Positions 11,140-22,862 of a stretch of 64,000 nt of DNA are shown here, piece after piece. The stretch lies in assembly GCA_011037195.1 (NCBI GenBank), contig JAAEAF010001989.1:23501-87500 (forward strand), given 5' to 3'. The notes beneath the pieces were generated by a model. It saw nothing but the letters and a program-made list of their open reading frames with translations. It had not been told where the DNA came from and made no database searches. A program made the translations under genes and the position numbers. The DNA comes from Triatoma infestans (taxonomy: Eukaryota; Arthropoda; Insecta; Hemiptera; Reduviidae). Each line of letters begins with the position of its first letter. Position 1 is the stretch's first letter.

Positions 11140-12345
11140 AGCCAAAGGTATGCGAAAGAGCTAATATTAGGAACCTTTCAAATAAGCTTATAAATCTGCT
11201 CTATCAGGTAGGCTTGGATTTAAGGCTTATGATAGGATCTGTTGACCGGGCATTGTGGGTTGAAGAATAGCGTCTGCTCAAATAGTGATGATTGGAGATT
11301 TTGAATCGCCCGCGGTGGCGGCTTTACAGAGGTGCCACACAGGCGGCTCTGAGGCCTGCTTATAAGTACCAGACTTGCATATGTGCGAGCTAGTAGTTAA
11401 CGTTAATTAACTGGGATTGATCTTTTTTTGGGGTCGCGCTGATTATGGCTAGTTGGGATCATTTTGCCTTTCTATGAATTTCTGGGGGAATTGTACAAAA
11501 ATTTAATATAAGGGTGCTGCCAGTACTAAAAGCTTAAATAAAAGTAATAAAATGCTAGGAAACAATTAATTTAAAAAAAAAAAAAAATTATTAATAATTT
11601 AGGTAAGATTTTAATGTACTCATGTATATAAATATAGACGCAGATTATTATTAACACACAGTTTGCGTATATCTGTCATGAAAGACCTTGATAATGGTAA
11701 CGCTCTGATGAGCGGTCAACAAACTCTGAAACTAAATATGTAAACAACATTACTTACTAACAAAAAACTAGTTTAAATAAAACATTATGCCAGTCTGGAA
11801 CTTATATTTTTTTTTTAAAACAACTTGTTCTAATATTTTATTATTATTTACTGAAAAATAAATCCTCTACAATTTTACTACCATAATTTATTATTAACTT
11901 ACGTTTTATAGAATTTCGAATAGTAAGCACTTTTTTAAAAATAATATATTTATTTGAAATACTGTTAAATGCTGACAAGAGAACACTTTTTTCTGATCTA
12001 CTGAGAAAAAAACGAACATTAAATATAATTCAGCATAAAAAAAATAATAAACCTAATTTTACTTTCTCTCTTCTACTACAAGAGAAAGTTTTATGATCTC
12101 CAATATTAGAAATATTGTTGGATCTACAAAAATTTGCATACAATACATTTTCTTTAATCTTCTCAATAGCCGCCTTTTCAATCTTATTTAAAATATTTTT
12201 TGCAGGAAAATTGACTTTTTGGAGGGTTCTGGTAGAGCTTCCTTCTGCCACGTCAGTACTATATACGATGTAATCAATTATATAATATGCAGGATACAAT
12301 TAAATGTATTTGTGGGGGGGGGGGCATTTTTCTGAGGTTTAACTC
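11140..12345. other. AT-rich stretch without recognised genes
   Basis: No recognisable motif. A G-run (12316-12325) precedes the LINE fragment. The minus-strand frame at 12030-12299 has no known domain. Confidence 0.5.
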
Positions 12346-12349
12346 TAAT

Positions 12350-13390
12350 AGTTGCCAAGCATGTGGACATAACTCAGAAAGTGGACCCTGGCCCTATCTT
12401 TAAGATGGCTGGGGAAGAGTGCTGTCCAACATTCCACTTTGAGCTCCCCCTCCAGGTCCAAAATGGCCTGTGGTACTCCCTCCGGATGGGTCCAAAATGG
12501 CCTGTGGTACTGGAGCCGGGATATATGAAGTTAAACCGGAGGTACTCATCGAGAGGCCTCTTGGTAGATACTCCACGGTGTTCCAGGCTGAAGTCTATGC
12601 TATAAAGATCTGCGCTGAGGAGAACCTGCGTATGGACTCTAGGAGTAGGGAGATATGCATCTTCTCGGACAGCCAGGCTGCACTGAAGGCACTTAGGGCA
12701 TTCAGAATCACTTCTTCCCCCTAGTTAGGGAGTGTAGAAACTCTCTGGAAGCGTTGTCCTGGCACAACAGAGTGCGGCTAGTATGGGTGCCGGGACACAA
12801 GGGGATTAAAGGCAATGAACTAGCCGACCAACTGGCCAGGAATGGTGCGAGTACTCCTTTCTGTGGGCCAGAACCTGTTCTGGGAATAGCCAAAAGTATG
12901 GCGAGGGCTTCTCTGAGAGAATGGACTCGGAGAGAACATAACCGTCACTGGAGGCTAAGTACTGGAGCAAAACACGGCAAAATGGTTATGCCAGAGCTGT
13001 GTAGAAGAAGAACCAGAGAGACCCTGGGTTTAAGCAGGTATCAGATTTCTCTGATAACGGGCCTGTTTACTGGGCATGTCAGGTTCTAAAAACATCTGCA
13101 CAAGGTAGGGTTGGTGGGTGTAGAGCCCTTGTGCAGATTGTGTCAGGAGGAGGAGACGGCCTCTCACCTGTTGTTTGACTGCGTTGCAATCGGCAGACTG
13201 AGGTACGAGATCTTCGGCACGCTGAGACCGGAGGAAATCGTACCCCAGGAAGGACTGGTGGGGAAGGTTTTGGACCTCATCAAGAGGGGGGCTTCCACTA
13301 CTGGGTATTGAGGGGTTGGCACAATAAGCCTCAACGGGTAGGCTGCAGTGCCTGGGTCTGAGTCCCCCCCTGCATCAATCTAATCTAATC
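12350..13390 (+). mobile_element. Non-LTR retrotransposon 3' end with RNase H domain (TCTAATC-tailed family)
   Basis: The sequence encodes an almost complete RNase H domain. The catalytic candidates are Asp in PDGSKMACGTGAGI (codon 12485), Glu in VFQAEVYAI, Asp in IFSDSQAALKAL and Asp in GHKGIKGNELADQLARN. A C-terminal CRLCQEEETASHLLFDC zinc-knuckle motif follows. One frameshift lies at a C-run (about 12715-12720) and one in-frame stop at 13087. The tail is a TCTAATCTAATC repeat. The 5' part (RT and endonuclease) is absent. RNase H plus this C-terminus is typical of R1/I/Jockey-group LINEs. Confidence 0.85.
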
Positions 13391-13868
13391 AAACTCTAAA
13401 AGTTTTTCGAAAATATTATTGTAAAATATTATAAAATCTGATATGATCGCAAGACTAAGGGCAAGGAAAAATTTCCATAAAGTGGCATTTTCAGTTGCTA
13501 CTTCTTCTTATTGAGTTTCTCTAGAACTAGAATATGCATTTAAATTGTATCTTGCATATTATATAGGTGGTCCTATCAGATATAGTACTGACGTGGAAGA
13601 GGAAGCTCTACCAGAACGCTCCAAAGCAGAAGATCTGCCCATTGGAGCAGTTTTCGAAAAAAATTGTAAAAAAAAAATCCATTTAGTAGAACGGTATTTT
13701 CCGGTTGACCGATTTTGACCGGAAACTTATTGTAAGGTTCCTTGATAGAAATAAAATATAAAGTTTGAACTTTCTGCTTCCGTTTATGAGTGAGTGAATG
13801 CTGACAACACATGTCCACTCACCCATATACAATTTTTTTTTTTTTTTTACAACTACTTAACATATTCA

Positions 13869-14129
13869 GTCCTCACGCGTTGGTCTACTGGCTAGTACAC
13901 TCGCCTGTCATGTGAGAATTCACGGTTCAATTCCGGTGAGGGCAAAGTCAATGTTGACCCAGCATCGTGATGAAAATGGGGAAGCTACTGTTAGTAGCGC
14001 CCTAGGTAGCGAAGGCCGGAACTAAACGGCACGGGAATAGCGGCGTGCTTACACCACCCGCCCCCCTATTCAAACTGCCGTCTGGCAACCTTGGCCCTTC
14101 ATGGGCTGTTGCGCCTTAGGGTTTCAGGG
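13869..14129 (+). mobile_element. tRNA-Asp-derived SINE with 12-bp target duplication
   Basis: The first about 70 bp resemble tRNA-Asp: the acceptor-like ends CCTCACG...GGTGAGG pair, box A is TGGTCTACTGG (13881-13891), the anticodon-loop-like CCTGTCA is present, and box B is GGTTCAATTCC (13924-13934). A non-tRNA body follows, ending TTGCGCCTTAGGGTTTCAGG. TTAACATATTCA flanks it on both sides (13857-13868, 14130-14141). It is a complete retroposed SINE, not a functional tRNA gene. Confidence 0.88.
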
Positions 14130-14189
14130 TTAACATATTCAACAACTATAAGTGACGTACAATGAGAATAAAAAGTATGCAATCTGGCC

Positions 14190-14690
14190 TAAGGCGGCTA
14201 GCGAGGAGAAACCATTGAATTCATTATCATGAATCAACTATCTAGCGTGTACAACTCTATCTCAAGACAGCCATCGTTATGTATTCAGAATCTGCCATCG
14301 ACGCATCATCCGTTTAGGCAGATCTATGAGGAGAATCAAACTATAATCGGCTTGGATTAGATGAATGGATAGTTTGGAATGGGATTTTAAGTATCTAGAT
14401 TTTTTACTATGGTGGAGACAAAAGGAATTTTAAGCCAAGTGTGGGTTTGTGAGGTTAGAGATGTAAAAGGGGTCAGTGATTATAGTTTCGTAGGATTTTA
14501 GCCTGTAACGATTGAATGCAATAGGGATTTGTATTTCTGGCATCCCAGTATAATTCGAGTCCGTATATCCATATACGTGATCTAGAAACTCGGGGCCTCC
14601 AAAAGGAGATTTAGCACTTAGACCTCAGCTGGGCCTATTGTGCACATATAGGTGATTGTAGAGAATACTGTCTTTTGTTGGGCTATGTAA
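14190..14690 (-). mobile_element. Jockey-like retrotransposon C-terminal fragment
   Basis: On the minus strand the translated pieces YGIELWG-like YTDSNYTGMPEIQIP, IITDPFYISNLTNPHLA and KKSRYLKSHSKLSIHLIQ match the region after the RT domain in Jockey elements. No intact frame remains. A solo LTR lies directly to the right. Confidence 0.5.
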
Positions 14691-15022
14691 TAGGATCCGA
14701 AGAGTGGGATCCAAAGCAGAGAGAGAGAGAGAGAGAGAGAGAGACAAGATCACTCTCTAGTTTAGGCCAGACTAGAGTGGGAAAAACTGTTTAAATACAG
14801 CTGTGTCAGCCATAGAAGGGAGTCTACCGATAGTCTTGCAGCAGAGTTCATACAGCAGTCACAACGCTCATTAACCTTTCGCTTTACCTTACACTACCAT
14901 TTTATATATTTCAGTATAAAGTCCAGGCAGTTTGTGCTACTTTCCTATTATCCAGTGTTCAACTTTATTTCTAGTTTATTAATCTATCTAACCCAACTTC
15001 TCTCCTTCTCTAATCCATTATA
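14686..15022 (+). mobile_element. Solo LTR-like copy of the same family
   Basis: TGTAATAGGATCCGAAGAG at the start, a GA tract, ACAGCAGTCACAACG in the middle and CCATTATA at the end match the LTR at 3964-4219. An extra internal segment with AGACTAGAGTGGGA is shared with the 26155 copy. I see no matching 4-bp duplication. Confidence 0.65.
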
Positions 15023-15029
15023 TGCAACT

Positions 15030-16225
15030 ACTATTGTAAACTACAGTATAGTATACCTTTTTGTTGAGCTTTATCTAATTGTTTTTTTTTTTTAACATTC
15101 TAAGTCGGAAATTTTATTCACACAGAGTAACGTTTGTACAAAGATGATGATGCTGTTTATAGCTACAACCCTACATGACCATATGTCTTGTAGGCCACAA
15201 CACCTTTTAATAGACGAAAGCCTACCTGCAAACTTTAATGACAGCATCCTTGTATGAAATAATACACTAAATCTTATTAGGAATTTAAATAAACAAGATT
15301 AATTTTTGCAAAAAAAAAAAGTGCCGAATCGAGATAATTCTAGAATAAAGATATTTTTATTATTAATATAAAACAAAATTTTGAAAATAATAGCAGCCAA
15401 AAAAAGCTTCTTATATATTAATATAAATAAAGTTATATTTAAAATAAAGCGTAACCAATTTTAATTTAAAAAAAAGAAAGTGAAAATATATATTTTAAAA
15501 AAAGCTGAATGGTTTCCCATTAAATATTTAGTATCTGGTGGTCATTTATAAACTTATAATAAAATTAGGTTACTTTTATTATATATAATAAAGACAATGA
15601 ATAAGAAATTATTCACAGTTTTCTCTATGACAAAAAATAACATAAAAAGTTAATAATAATATTAAAAATGACTAACAAAAGCCTAACAGTAATTGAAGCA
15701 TACTAAAAGTAAATCATTAATCTAAAACCGCCTTTTTTTAAATTACCAAGTTCATTATAAACTGACAAGGAACTGTTACTGTTGACAGACAAATCATATG
15801 ACAAAGCAAGAAATTTTCTGATTACAAATTATTATAATAATTACGTAATCTCTAATTTCCATTCAACATTGATAAATGACACTACAATTAGATGTAAAAT
15901 TGGAGTAAAACTATTCTTTTATTTCTAAACAAAAAATAAATAAATTACGAAATAGAATTAATAAATAATACAAATAAAAAAGAAATGATGATGATTCTAA
16001 TGTGACATAAAAAGCCAATGGATGTCGCAAGTCATAAGGGAATAAATAAAACTAAAGTCTAGCACGATAAATCGTGCAATATGTTGTTTGAGTACTATTA
16101 CTTACTTTGTATTATTATAAGAAAAATAGGTGACATAAATATAAAGTACAGGGTTATTATGTAAGAAGGAAGTTTTTTATTTCTCTTGTAATTATTTCAG
16201 AAGTTCTTTTTAAAGGGAAGACTAA
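15030..16225. other. AT-rich stretch without recognised genes
   Basis: Low-complexity A/T sequence between a solo LTR and an RTE-like fragment. Nothing else seen. Confidence 0.5.
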
Positions 16226-16229
16226 AAGA

Positions 16230-16670
16230 AGGAAATTAGCTAGGAATTAAAATTACGGTGGACTTGGATGTTCAGAGGTTTTATATAGAAAGTTCTGGTC
16301 ATTACAAAAATAAGTATCTGGCTGTCGAAATGGATTACTGGAGGAGATCTGCACGCTACTCCGAAAAACCAATATATAAGGACAAAAAGATATGTAAAGA
16401 CAAGATTGTACATCGCAAAAACCGAAAGGTTCTTACATGATACGGATATATATCAAGAATGGAAAATGATAGATGGCCAAGTTATGTTTGGATTGGAATA
16501 AGAGATAGACCAAGCCAGTACAGGCAAAGGAGATTATTATATTATACCAAGAAATTATGGAAGTGGAGGGGGGACTGCAACCAATCGAACAGTGGCCGCA
16601 CGAACTACTGCCTGAGAAGTAGCTGGAGAAAGTTATACATCCGGTTGAGGAATCATGACATATAATGTGC
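16230..16670 (+). mobile_element. RTE-like retrotransposon C-terminal fragment
   Basis: RRSARYSEKPIYKDKKICKD, then RKNRKVLT-stop-YGYISRMENDRWPSYVW, aligns in layout with the LQWYGHVQRMGEERWPKK region of the fragment at 6040-6850. An in-frame stop lies where Trp is expected. After 16630 it runs into a family R copy. Confidence 0.6.
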
Positions 16671-16895
16671 TGTCGGATCCCACGGTGATGCCCAAACGGA
16701 ATATCAGTTTGAACTTTATGGGATTTTTCGTTTTTGAGCTATTATGTTCAAATACAAACACGCAACACACCATATGCTAAAAACCCATTTCTTTGGCTCA
16801 GAAGACCTCAAAGCGGATGTTTTCGGTGAAAACTCGATATTAAAAATTGGACATGATTACAAATACTTCCAGTAACAGTAAGATAAAGTAATAAA
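16630..16895 (+). repeat. Family R repeat, right part
   Basis: ATCCGGTTGAGGAATCATGA, GTGCTGTCGGATCCCACGG and CGGATGTTTTCGGTGAAAAC are shared with the R copies at 21190 and 60180. The end CAGTAACAGTAAGATAAAGT matches the 21430-21460 copy closely. Confidence 0.68.
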
Positions 16896-17039
16896 AATAG
16901 CTGTTGCCCCCTTTGTGGAATGAACTTCTCGTAGTATAAATAGGTTAAAAAACTAGCAATAAATAGTTTTGAAACTAAAAAAGAAAAAGAGCAATACTAA
17001 GAAATAAAAAAGTTTAGAAGAATGTATAAATATATCAAT

Positions 17040-18165
17040 TTTTTTTTTTTAATTTATTTATTTGAAATTTACAACTGTAAAAGCAATGCTCTTACAACTA
17101 GTAAATATGATAAGTGTATACGTGTGGGAGTTATCACCATTGGTGACTCTCCATATGACTTTTATCTACTGACCTCATACGTCGAGGAAGTCGCGCGGCC
17201 AAAGCCGCTTCAGACATCGAGTCGGGTCGTCAGGAAGGGATGAAGATGAGAGGTGATGAATTAGAGGATTAGGATGTTGAGAGAGGCGGGCATGAAACTT
17301 TTTATAGCGAGCTGGAATTAAGTCTGTTATGAAAGGTATATTGAGATCATTGTGGATAGTTTTGTTGGAGACATAGTATGGAGCATTAGTTATGCGGCGA
17401 AGAATTTTTGATTGATGTGATTGAAGAAGGTAGATGTTGGAATGCTAGGCTGATCACCACTGTTCGAGTCCGTAAGTCCAGATCGGTTTGAGTAATGCGT
17501 TATATATAAGTACTTTGTTGTTCAATATCAGTTTTGATCGTCTGTCAAGCAGTCGGGCTAGTAGGTAAAATCGTTTCTTCATTTCTTGTCGTTTGAGTCT
17601 TGTGTGTGGGATTCCAAGTCAGGCGCTTGTCAAATGTACATTCCCAGATAACGTACAGTGTCCGCGCAAGGGAGTGCAATGTGGTTTAAATTCGCTGGAG
17701 AATAGGTGGCACGACGAAGAGTGAATGTAATTTGTTGGCACGATTTGTTGGTAATTTCTGGACATTTACTTTCATTTTCCACTTAACAAAAATGATTGTT
17801 GGAGAGAATTGTTGTTGCATAGTACGAGTTGATTGCACCGGGTCAGAGTGAGGAGAGAGTATGGCGATGTCGTCTGCGTAAGTGAAAGTCGTGGTGTGAG
17901 GATGAGTTGGTATGTCGGCAGTGTAAAGTATGAAAAGTAGTGGTCCGAGAATACTGCCCTGAGGAACACCGGCCTCTGTAGGGTACATAGAGGAAAATGC
18001 GGTTCCCGGGTTGACAGAGCAATATCTATTGGATAGGTAAGACAATAGAATTAAGTAGTAGGTATGAGGAAGACAGTTTTTTGAGTTTCCACAGTAAATC
18101 CCGGATGCCAAACTCGATCAAATGCTTGCGCAATGTCGAGAAAGGCACCCGAGCAATACTCCTTC
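17040..18165 (-). mobile_element. Jockey-like non-LTR retrotransposon, 5'-truncated
   Basis: On the minus strand CSGAFLDIAQAFDRVWHPGF (RT block with the first catalytic Asp) is followed, after a frameshift, by LLSYLSNRYCSVNPGTAFSS, EAGVPQGSILGPLLFILYTA and FTYADDIAILS (the YADD active site). The rest, to LDVAL-type ends, is readable only with frame changes (LPCADTVRYLG, SIPTSTFFNHINQKFFAA). The 3' end is A-rich (17039-17063). The RT pattern is that of the Jockey clade. Confidence 0.82.
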
Positions 18166-18399
18166 CGATATAAAATTTAAATCGAAATATTGTGTGTGTG
18201 TTGTGGCCAGCATTATTCAAAAATGGAAAATCCCAGAAACCGGAAACTTAGTTATTTCGTTTAGGGATTACTATCACTTTTTTTTTTATGTCACATTAAA
18301 AAAATCATCATCATTTCTATTTTTTGTTATATGTGTTATTTATTAATTCTGTTCCATTATTTATATAATTATTAATTAAAAATAAAATAATAATTTCAC

Positions 18400-18740
18400 T
18401 CCACGGTGGTGTGACAAAAAGCTTATTGGTCAAAATCGGATCGACCGGTTTTAGAACGAGACTTCACTGTTTAGATTCGGCAGTTTTTTGTTGTAATTTT
18501 CTCAGAAACGGCTCGAATGATTTTTCTTATTCTATATCACAACTAATCACATAAAGAGCAAGGGTATTTTATTAGAAACATTTTTCTGAGAAAATTCATT
18601 TAAAAGCGGTTCTAGGGATTGGATAAAGTAATATATAATACGATTTTTCTTCTATCGTCTTTATCATATTATTATGAATTTAATGTGTGGTCAAAATTTT
18701 GAGTATGAAGAAAATCGGATTACTGGGGGAAGCACGACTA
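18400..18740 (-). repeat. Family R repeat, diverged partial copy
   Basis: TTTTCTCAGAAACGGCTCGA, AGAGCAAGGGTATTTTATTA and CAAAATTTTGAGTATGAAG mirror an R module on the minus strand, with higher divergence than other copies. Confidence 0.5.
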
Positions 18741-18744
18741 CTAT

Positions 18745-19985
18745 GTTATATTTCGGATACATATATTTATATTTATATTTAGTTATGTGAAATTGTAACT
18801 ATGTAATAACCATATAAATAAATTACAAATGAAAACTGTATAAATTTCAGTAAAAGAATGTGTATTTTTTTAATTAGTTGCTTTAACGGTTTTTTAATAG
18901 CCATCTGTCTGTCTATTCGTTGACATATTAAACAACACAAACCAATTATTGTTACAAAATGTTGTGTCTTCTATTTTATTCACAATGGAATAATTGTGTG
19001 ATTTTTTTTTTGTTATTGTTTTGTTTTAGCGATTCCTTCCTAGAATATCATGCGATAACGAGCATTAACGAATTTTAACGAATCATTAACGAATTTTATA
19101 TAACTTTCTAGGAATTTTCATTAACATGATAAAAAAATTCAGGATTAAAAGTTAATACTGAAATGATTATAGCAATGAAAAGGAATATAGAAGGGAAAAC
19201 TTTAAAAAAATGAGGAAAACATATGTATGTCACGAATCATTATTATTTTGGGCAAAGTTTACAGTTATTATAAAAAATTTGTCTTCTAATAATGTTTTTT
19301 TTTTTTACTTATTTTTTTATAAAGACATGAGAATGATAAGAAACTGGCCAAACTTAGTGACGTATCAACATGTCCTTGAGAACAATATAAACTTCTCCAG
19401 GTACAGAAAACATGCATCATTGTTAAAAGTGCGCGTAACAAATTGATTTCACGAAATATACAATATAATCCACTCGTCCTCACTATATATATATATATAT
19501 ATATAGATTTTATTCCTGAAAACCGTGGGAGGACCTGTTGGAAAACTGAAAAGATATTTATCTGGCATTTATAATATAAAAATAACCTAAAATACAATAA
19601 CGTACAAATAATAGATGATTATTACTGATTACTCCAGTAACTAAATGCAACGTGCAGAGTAACTAAATATATACAATACAAGGTATAACCAAAAATTCTA
19701 CAACACCCACGTTTTGAATATATATGAAAGTCACGCGACTTTGTTCGTGCCTAGCGATTCTATCTAGAAGATTGGTTGACAAAAAATCCTGAATGTATAG
19801 GGGATTATTCTGAAGTACGTTTGTAGAAATTTTTTAGCTGCCACTAAAAATTGTTAACTATAACAAAATTTGGCGGCGTTACGCTCTTTATTTCAGACAT
19901 TACACAGCTATGTAAAGACATGTAATAGCTGAATGCAGTGAAAACATGGTTGGGACCCGCAGTGTTAGAAAACAACAGAAATTTT
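18745..19985. other. AT-rich stretch without recognised genes
   Basis: Includes a TA microsatellite at 19483-19505. The two overlapping frames around 19210-19597 are unrecognised. Confidence 0.5.
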
Positions 19986-19999
19986 TTTCCCGTGATACA

Positions 20000-20065
20000 A
20001 TGCTTCATTTTTCCGATATCGACTGGTTTTCAGACGTTCGCCCATTATCAGGATGTTAAACATCG
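20000..20065 (-). ncRNA. Hammerhead ribozyme motif, family 1, degenerate
   Basis: On the minus strand the core reads CUGAUAA (20051-20045), then a mutated stem II UGGGCGAACGUCU, then GAAAACCAGUC. Stem I keeps AUC/GAU next to the core. The GTATCACGG tail box is present at about 20000-19990. The G to A change in CUGAUGA and the poorer stem II suggest a dead copy. Confidence 0.5.
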
Positions 20066-20089
20066 CGATAAAAACCGACTTAAAAATAA

Positions 20090-21480
20090 CTTTCTCTTAC
20101 TTTGTGATTGACAAACTTTATAGTTTTTAGAATACCAAATTTAATGAAATTCGTCAAAGGATTTTTATGGAGAAAAACACAAAAACTGAAAAAAATTGTT
20201 CAGTAAAAAAACACACTTCCGGTTTATTAATTTTCTTGAAACTCAGAATTCAGGCAATCTATTTATTTCTACTGCCATAATTGCGAACTTAATAAGAAGG
20301 ACGACATCCAGCACTTCCTGTTTGAATGCCCTGCCTTTTCTTTGAATCGGTCCAAATTTTTAAACGATCTTGTATTAAATGAAACATTATCCCCAACTGA
20401 CAAAATGATTTGTTTTTTTAGTTGCCTAAATATGGTAAAAGTAAATTCGCTGTTTAAATTTCTGTCTGTAACTTTAAAAAATAGAAAATCGACTTAGTAA
20501 TGAATTATCTATATATTGAGGCCAGTATATTATTATTTCCTTATTTTTTTAATAATCTTTCTCTTTATTTTTTACTTGTAGTTTTATGATCCTCCTAGTA
20601 AATTTGCTTTTGTGTTTAGTGACTTATTTTACTTATTTATCGATGTTAAGGTATAACAATTGTATTATCTTTTTTATTATTTTACTATTATTATTTCATT
20701 TCATTAATTTCTGTTTATTTTTCAATATTATTAGTATTGTATTAGAAAAGGGAAGCTAAGCTTGATCTAATGTACCCAAATGTAATTTATACTCCTTTGC
20801 CAAGGAATTGTAAAATATTCTAGAGCAAATAAACGAGTTATTATTATTATTATTATTATTATTTATTTCTAATTAATTTTTTCGTCAGAAGTTTTTATGG
20901 AGAAAATCACAAAAACTGAAAAAAATTGTTCAGTAAAAACACACTTCCGGTTTTTAATTTTCTTGAAACTCAGAATTCAGGCAATCTATTTATTTTCTAA
21001 TTAATTTTGTCTAGATGGTAGAATCGTATAATCAACTAAGATAGCACTTTAGAGGTAAACATAACCCTACGCCACCCCCAAAAAGCCCGCTTAAATGACT
21101 TTACCAGAAGAAATGTTTCAAATAGAAGTTGTAGCTCTTTTTCCTAGTTTAAAAAAATCGCTGGAACCTTACCATTCAGTAAAGTGGTACTTCCGGTTGA
21201 GGAAACATGACAGATAACGTGCTGTCGGATCCCATGGTGATACCCAAGCGGATCAAGTTTGAACTTACTGAGATTTTTTTTTTTTTGAGCTATGCTGTTC
21301 ACATACATACATACATACATACATACATACACATACACACACGCACCATTTGCTAAAAACCACTTTTTTTAGGCTCAGAGGATCTCAAAACGGATATTTC
21401 CGGTGAAAACTCAATATCGAAAATTTGACACGATTACAATACTACCAGTAACAGTAAGATAAAGTAATAAAAACAGCGAT
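20090..21480 (+). repeat. Family R repeat, interrupted by a LINE
   Basis: AACTTTCTCTTACTTTGTGA marks a degenerate left end. The segment TTTTTATGGAGAAAA to CAATCTATTTATTT occurs at 20160-20270 and again at 20888-20998, reflecting tandem modules. The LINE at 20271-20860 sits between them. The right part has TACA tetranucleotide repeats (21300-21332) and GGATATTTCCGGTG. Confidence 0.72.
20271..20860 (+). mobile_element. 5'-truncated non-LTR retrotransposon with 10-bp target duplication
   Basis: The insertion is exactly flanked by ATTTATTTCT (20261-20270 and 20861-20870). It begins within the ORF2 C-terminus: YCHNCELNKKDDIQHFLFEC has a C-x2-C...H-x4-C zinc-knuckle-like motif, and the frame ends at TAG 20495-20497. 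A 3'UTR of about 360 bp and a (TTA)n tail follow. It is inserted in a family R copy, separating 20090-20270 from 20871-21480. The clade is uncertain. Confidence 0.85.
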
Positions 21481-21484
21481 GTTA

Positions 21485-22075
21485 CGTTTTGTGGAATGAA
21501 CTTCTCGTAATGTATAGGGTAAAAACTAGCCATAAATAAATGCTTGAAAGCAAAAAAGAAAAAGAAAACATACTAAGAAATAAAAAAGTTTAGACGAATG
21601 TACAAATATATAAAATTTAAATCGAAATAAACAACATTAATCGAGACTAATTAAGTTTCGCTAACAGATTTGGCAAGGATTCTTCCTCCTGGGTTATGTA
21701 AAAAAAAAAGGCACATATATAGATCTTACAACATTCAATTATACATGTGTTTTGTGTTATTTCAATGGCAAATTGTCATACTATTTATTCTTTATAATTA
21801 TTTATTTATTTATTTATTTATTTTTGAAAAATACTTATTTACAATAAAAAAAAAAAGCAACGTTAAACCAGAATGAAATAAGAAAAATAAAAACATATAT
21901 TGCGAAACAAACACGATTTTATGTCACTCCAATTTACTTATTTATACAATATTGTTCTTCAAATCTGGAATTTATAGCTTAATCTATAGCTGCCAAAATT
22001 CTAAGAGAAAATACTTTCTGTAAAAGAATATAAACGATAATGTGGTGTGTTAAAATCAATTTTTGTTGTAGTGGT
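21485..22075. other. AT-rich stretch without recognised genes
   Basis: A TTTA repeat occurs at 21803-21826. Otherwise featureless between a family R copy and a hammerhead pair. Confidence 0.5.
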
Positions 22076-22128
22076 GGTTGGTTCCGCAGAGCTGGAAAGC
22101 ATCAGAGACATTTTCCGTGGTAGCCTGC

Positions 22129-22190
22129 TTCATTTTATGGTCATCGACCGGTTTCGGGCGTTCGCCCATCTTCAGGACGCGTTTTTCAGA
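22129..22190 (-). ncRNA. Hammerhead ribozyme, family 1, CUGAAGA variant
   Basis: On the minus strand CUGAAGA (22175-22169; the variable position is A) is followed by stem II UGGGCGAACGCCC (22168-22156), GAAA (22155-22152) and GUC (22148-22146). Every invariant base is present. Stem I is short, with only GUC/GAU obvious. The tail continues left through GCTACCACGG and TCTCTGATGCTTTCC to about 22081. The partner copy is on the plus strand at 22310-22375. Confidence 0.72.
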
Positions 22191-22309
22191 TAGTGTGATA
22201 ACATAGACTTCAAAGAACAAATTCAGTTTACACACTCAGTTAATTGTTAATTTATTGTTAATTAATATTTCTAAGTTATTAATTTATTGTTAATTAATTG
22301 TTTGAAGAT

Positions 22310-22375
22310 TACCCAATTATTTGTCCTGAAAAATGGGCGAACGCCCGAAACCGGTCGATGACCACAAAAAGAAGC
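22310..22375 (+). ncRNA. Hammerhead ribozyme motif, family 1, broken core
   Basis: The core that should read CUGAUGA is CUGAAAA plus one extra A (22326-22333). Stem II UGGGCGAACGCCC, GAAA (22347-22350) and GUC (22354-22356) are perfect, and the tail GAUGACCACAAAAAGAAGC follows. It forms the right half of an inverted pair with 22129-22190. It is predicted inactive because of the core lesion. Confidence 0.65.
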
Positions 22376-22862
22376 AGGCTATCACGGAAAATGTCTCTGA
22401 TATGCAAGAGGACTGCACTTGTGGTTGAATATAACTCAACAGCTTCCCGTAAAGATTCCGGGACGTTGACGTCACTGATGGCCGCACTGAATCGGTCTTT
22501 TCTTTCTAAGCGCGCAACATCACTATTAAATTTTATGGAACCAACGCCGGAGAGTATGTTGATCAAAGAGATCATCCTCCTCTGATTTCATCGATTTCAC
22601 GTAAAGCACGCGTAGCTTCAGCAGCTGTACACTGTTTATTTTTTTCAGTAATGACATAACATTACTAATACGAGGTGTGTAAATTAAGTAATGAGACTGA
22701 TTTTCTAGTGTTCGATCTGGCAACACTGGAGACGCGGCGCATGCGTGGTAGGGCAAGTAAACATCTGATACACGTCCAGTGCAAATTTGAAAATGCTAGA
22801 GTTGTTGCACTGTCCGTAGTGACTTTTTTTGTGAGCAAGGTTTTTTTCAGTACGTTTTAAAA

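Noticed and set aside
13869..13945. Functional tRNA-Asp gene
   Set aside because: The sequence is embedded in a 261-bp SINE with a target duplication, and the stems have mismatches.
22309..22585. Overlapping frames on both strands near the hammerhead pair
   Set aside because: They include translated ribozyme sequence (the ARNRSMTTKRS stretch) and show no conserved domain.
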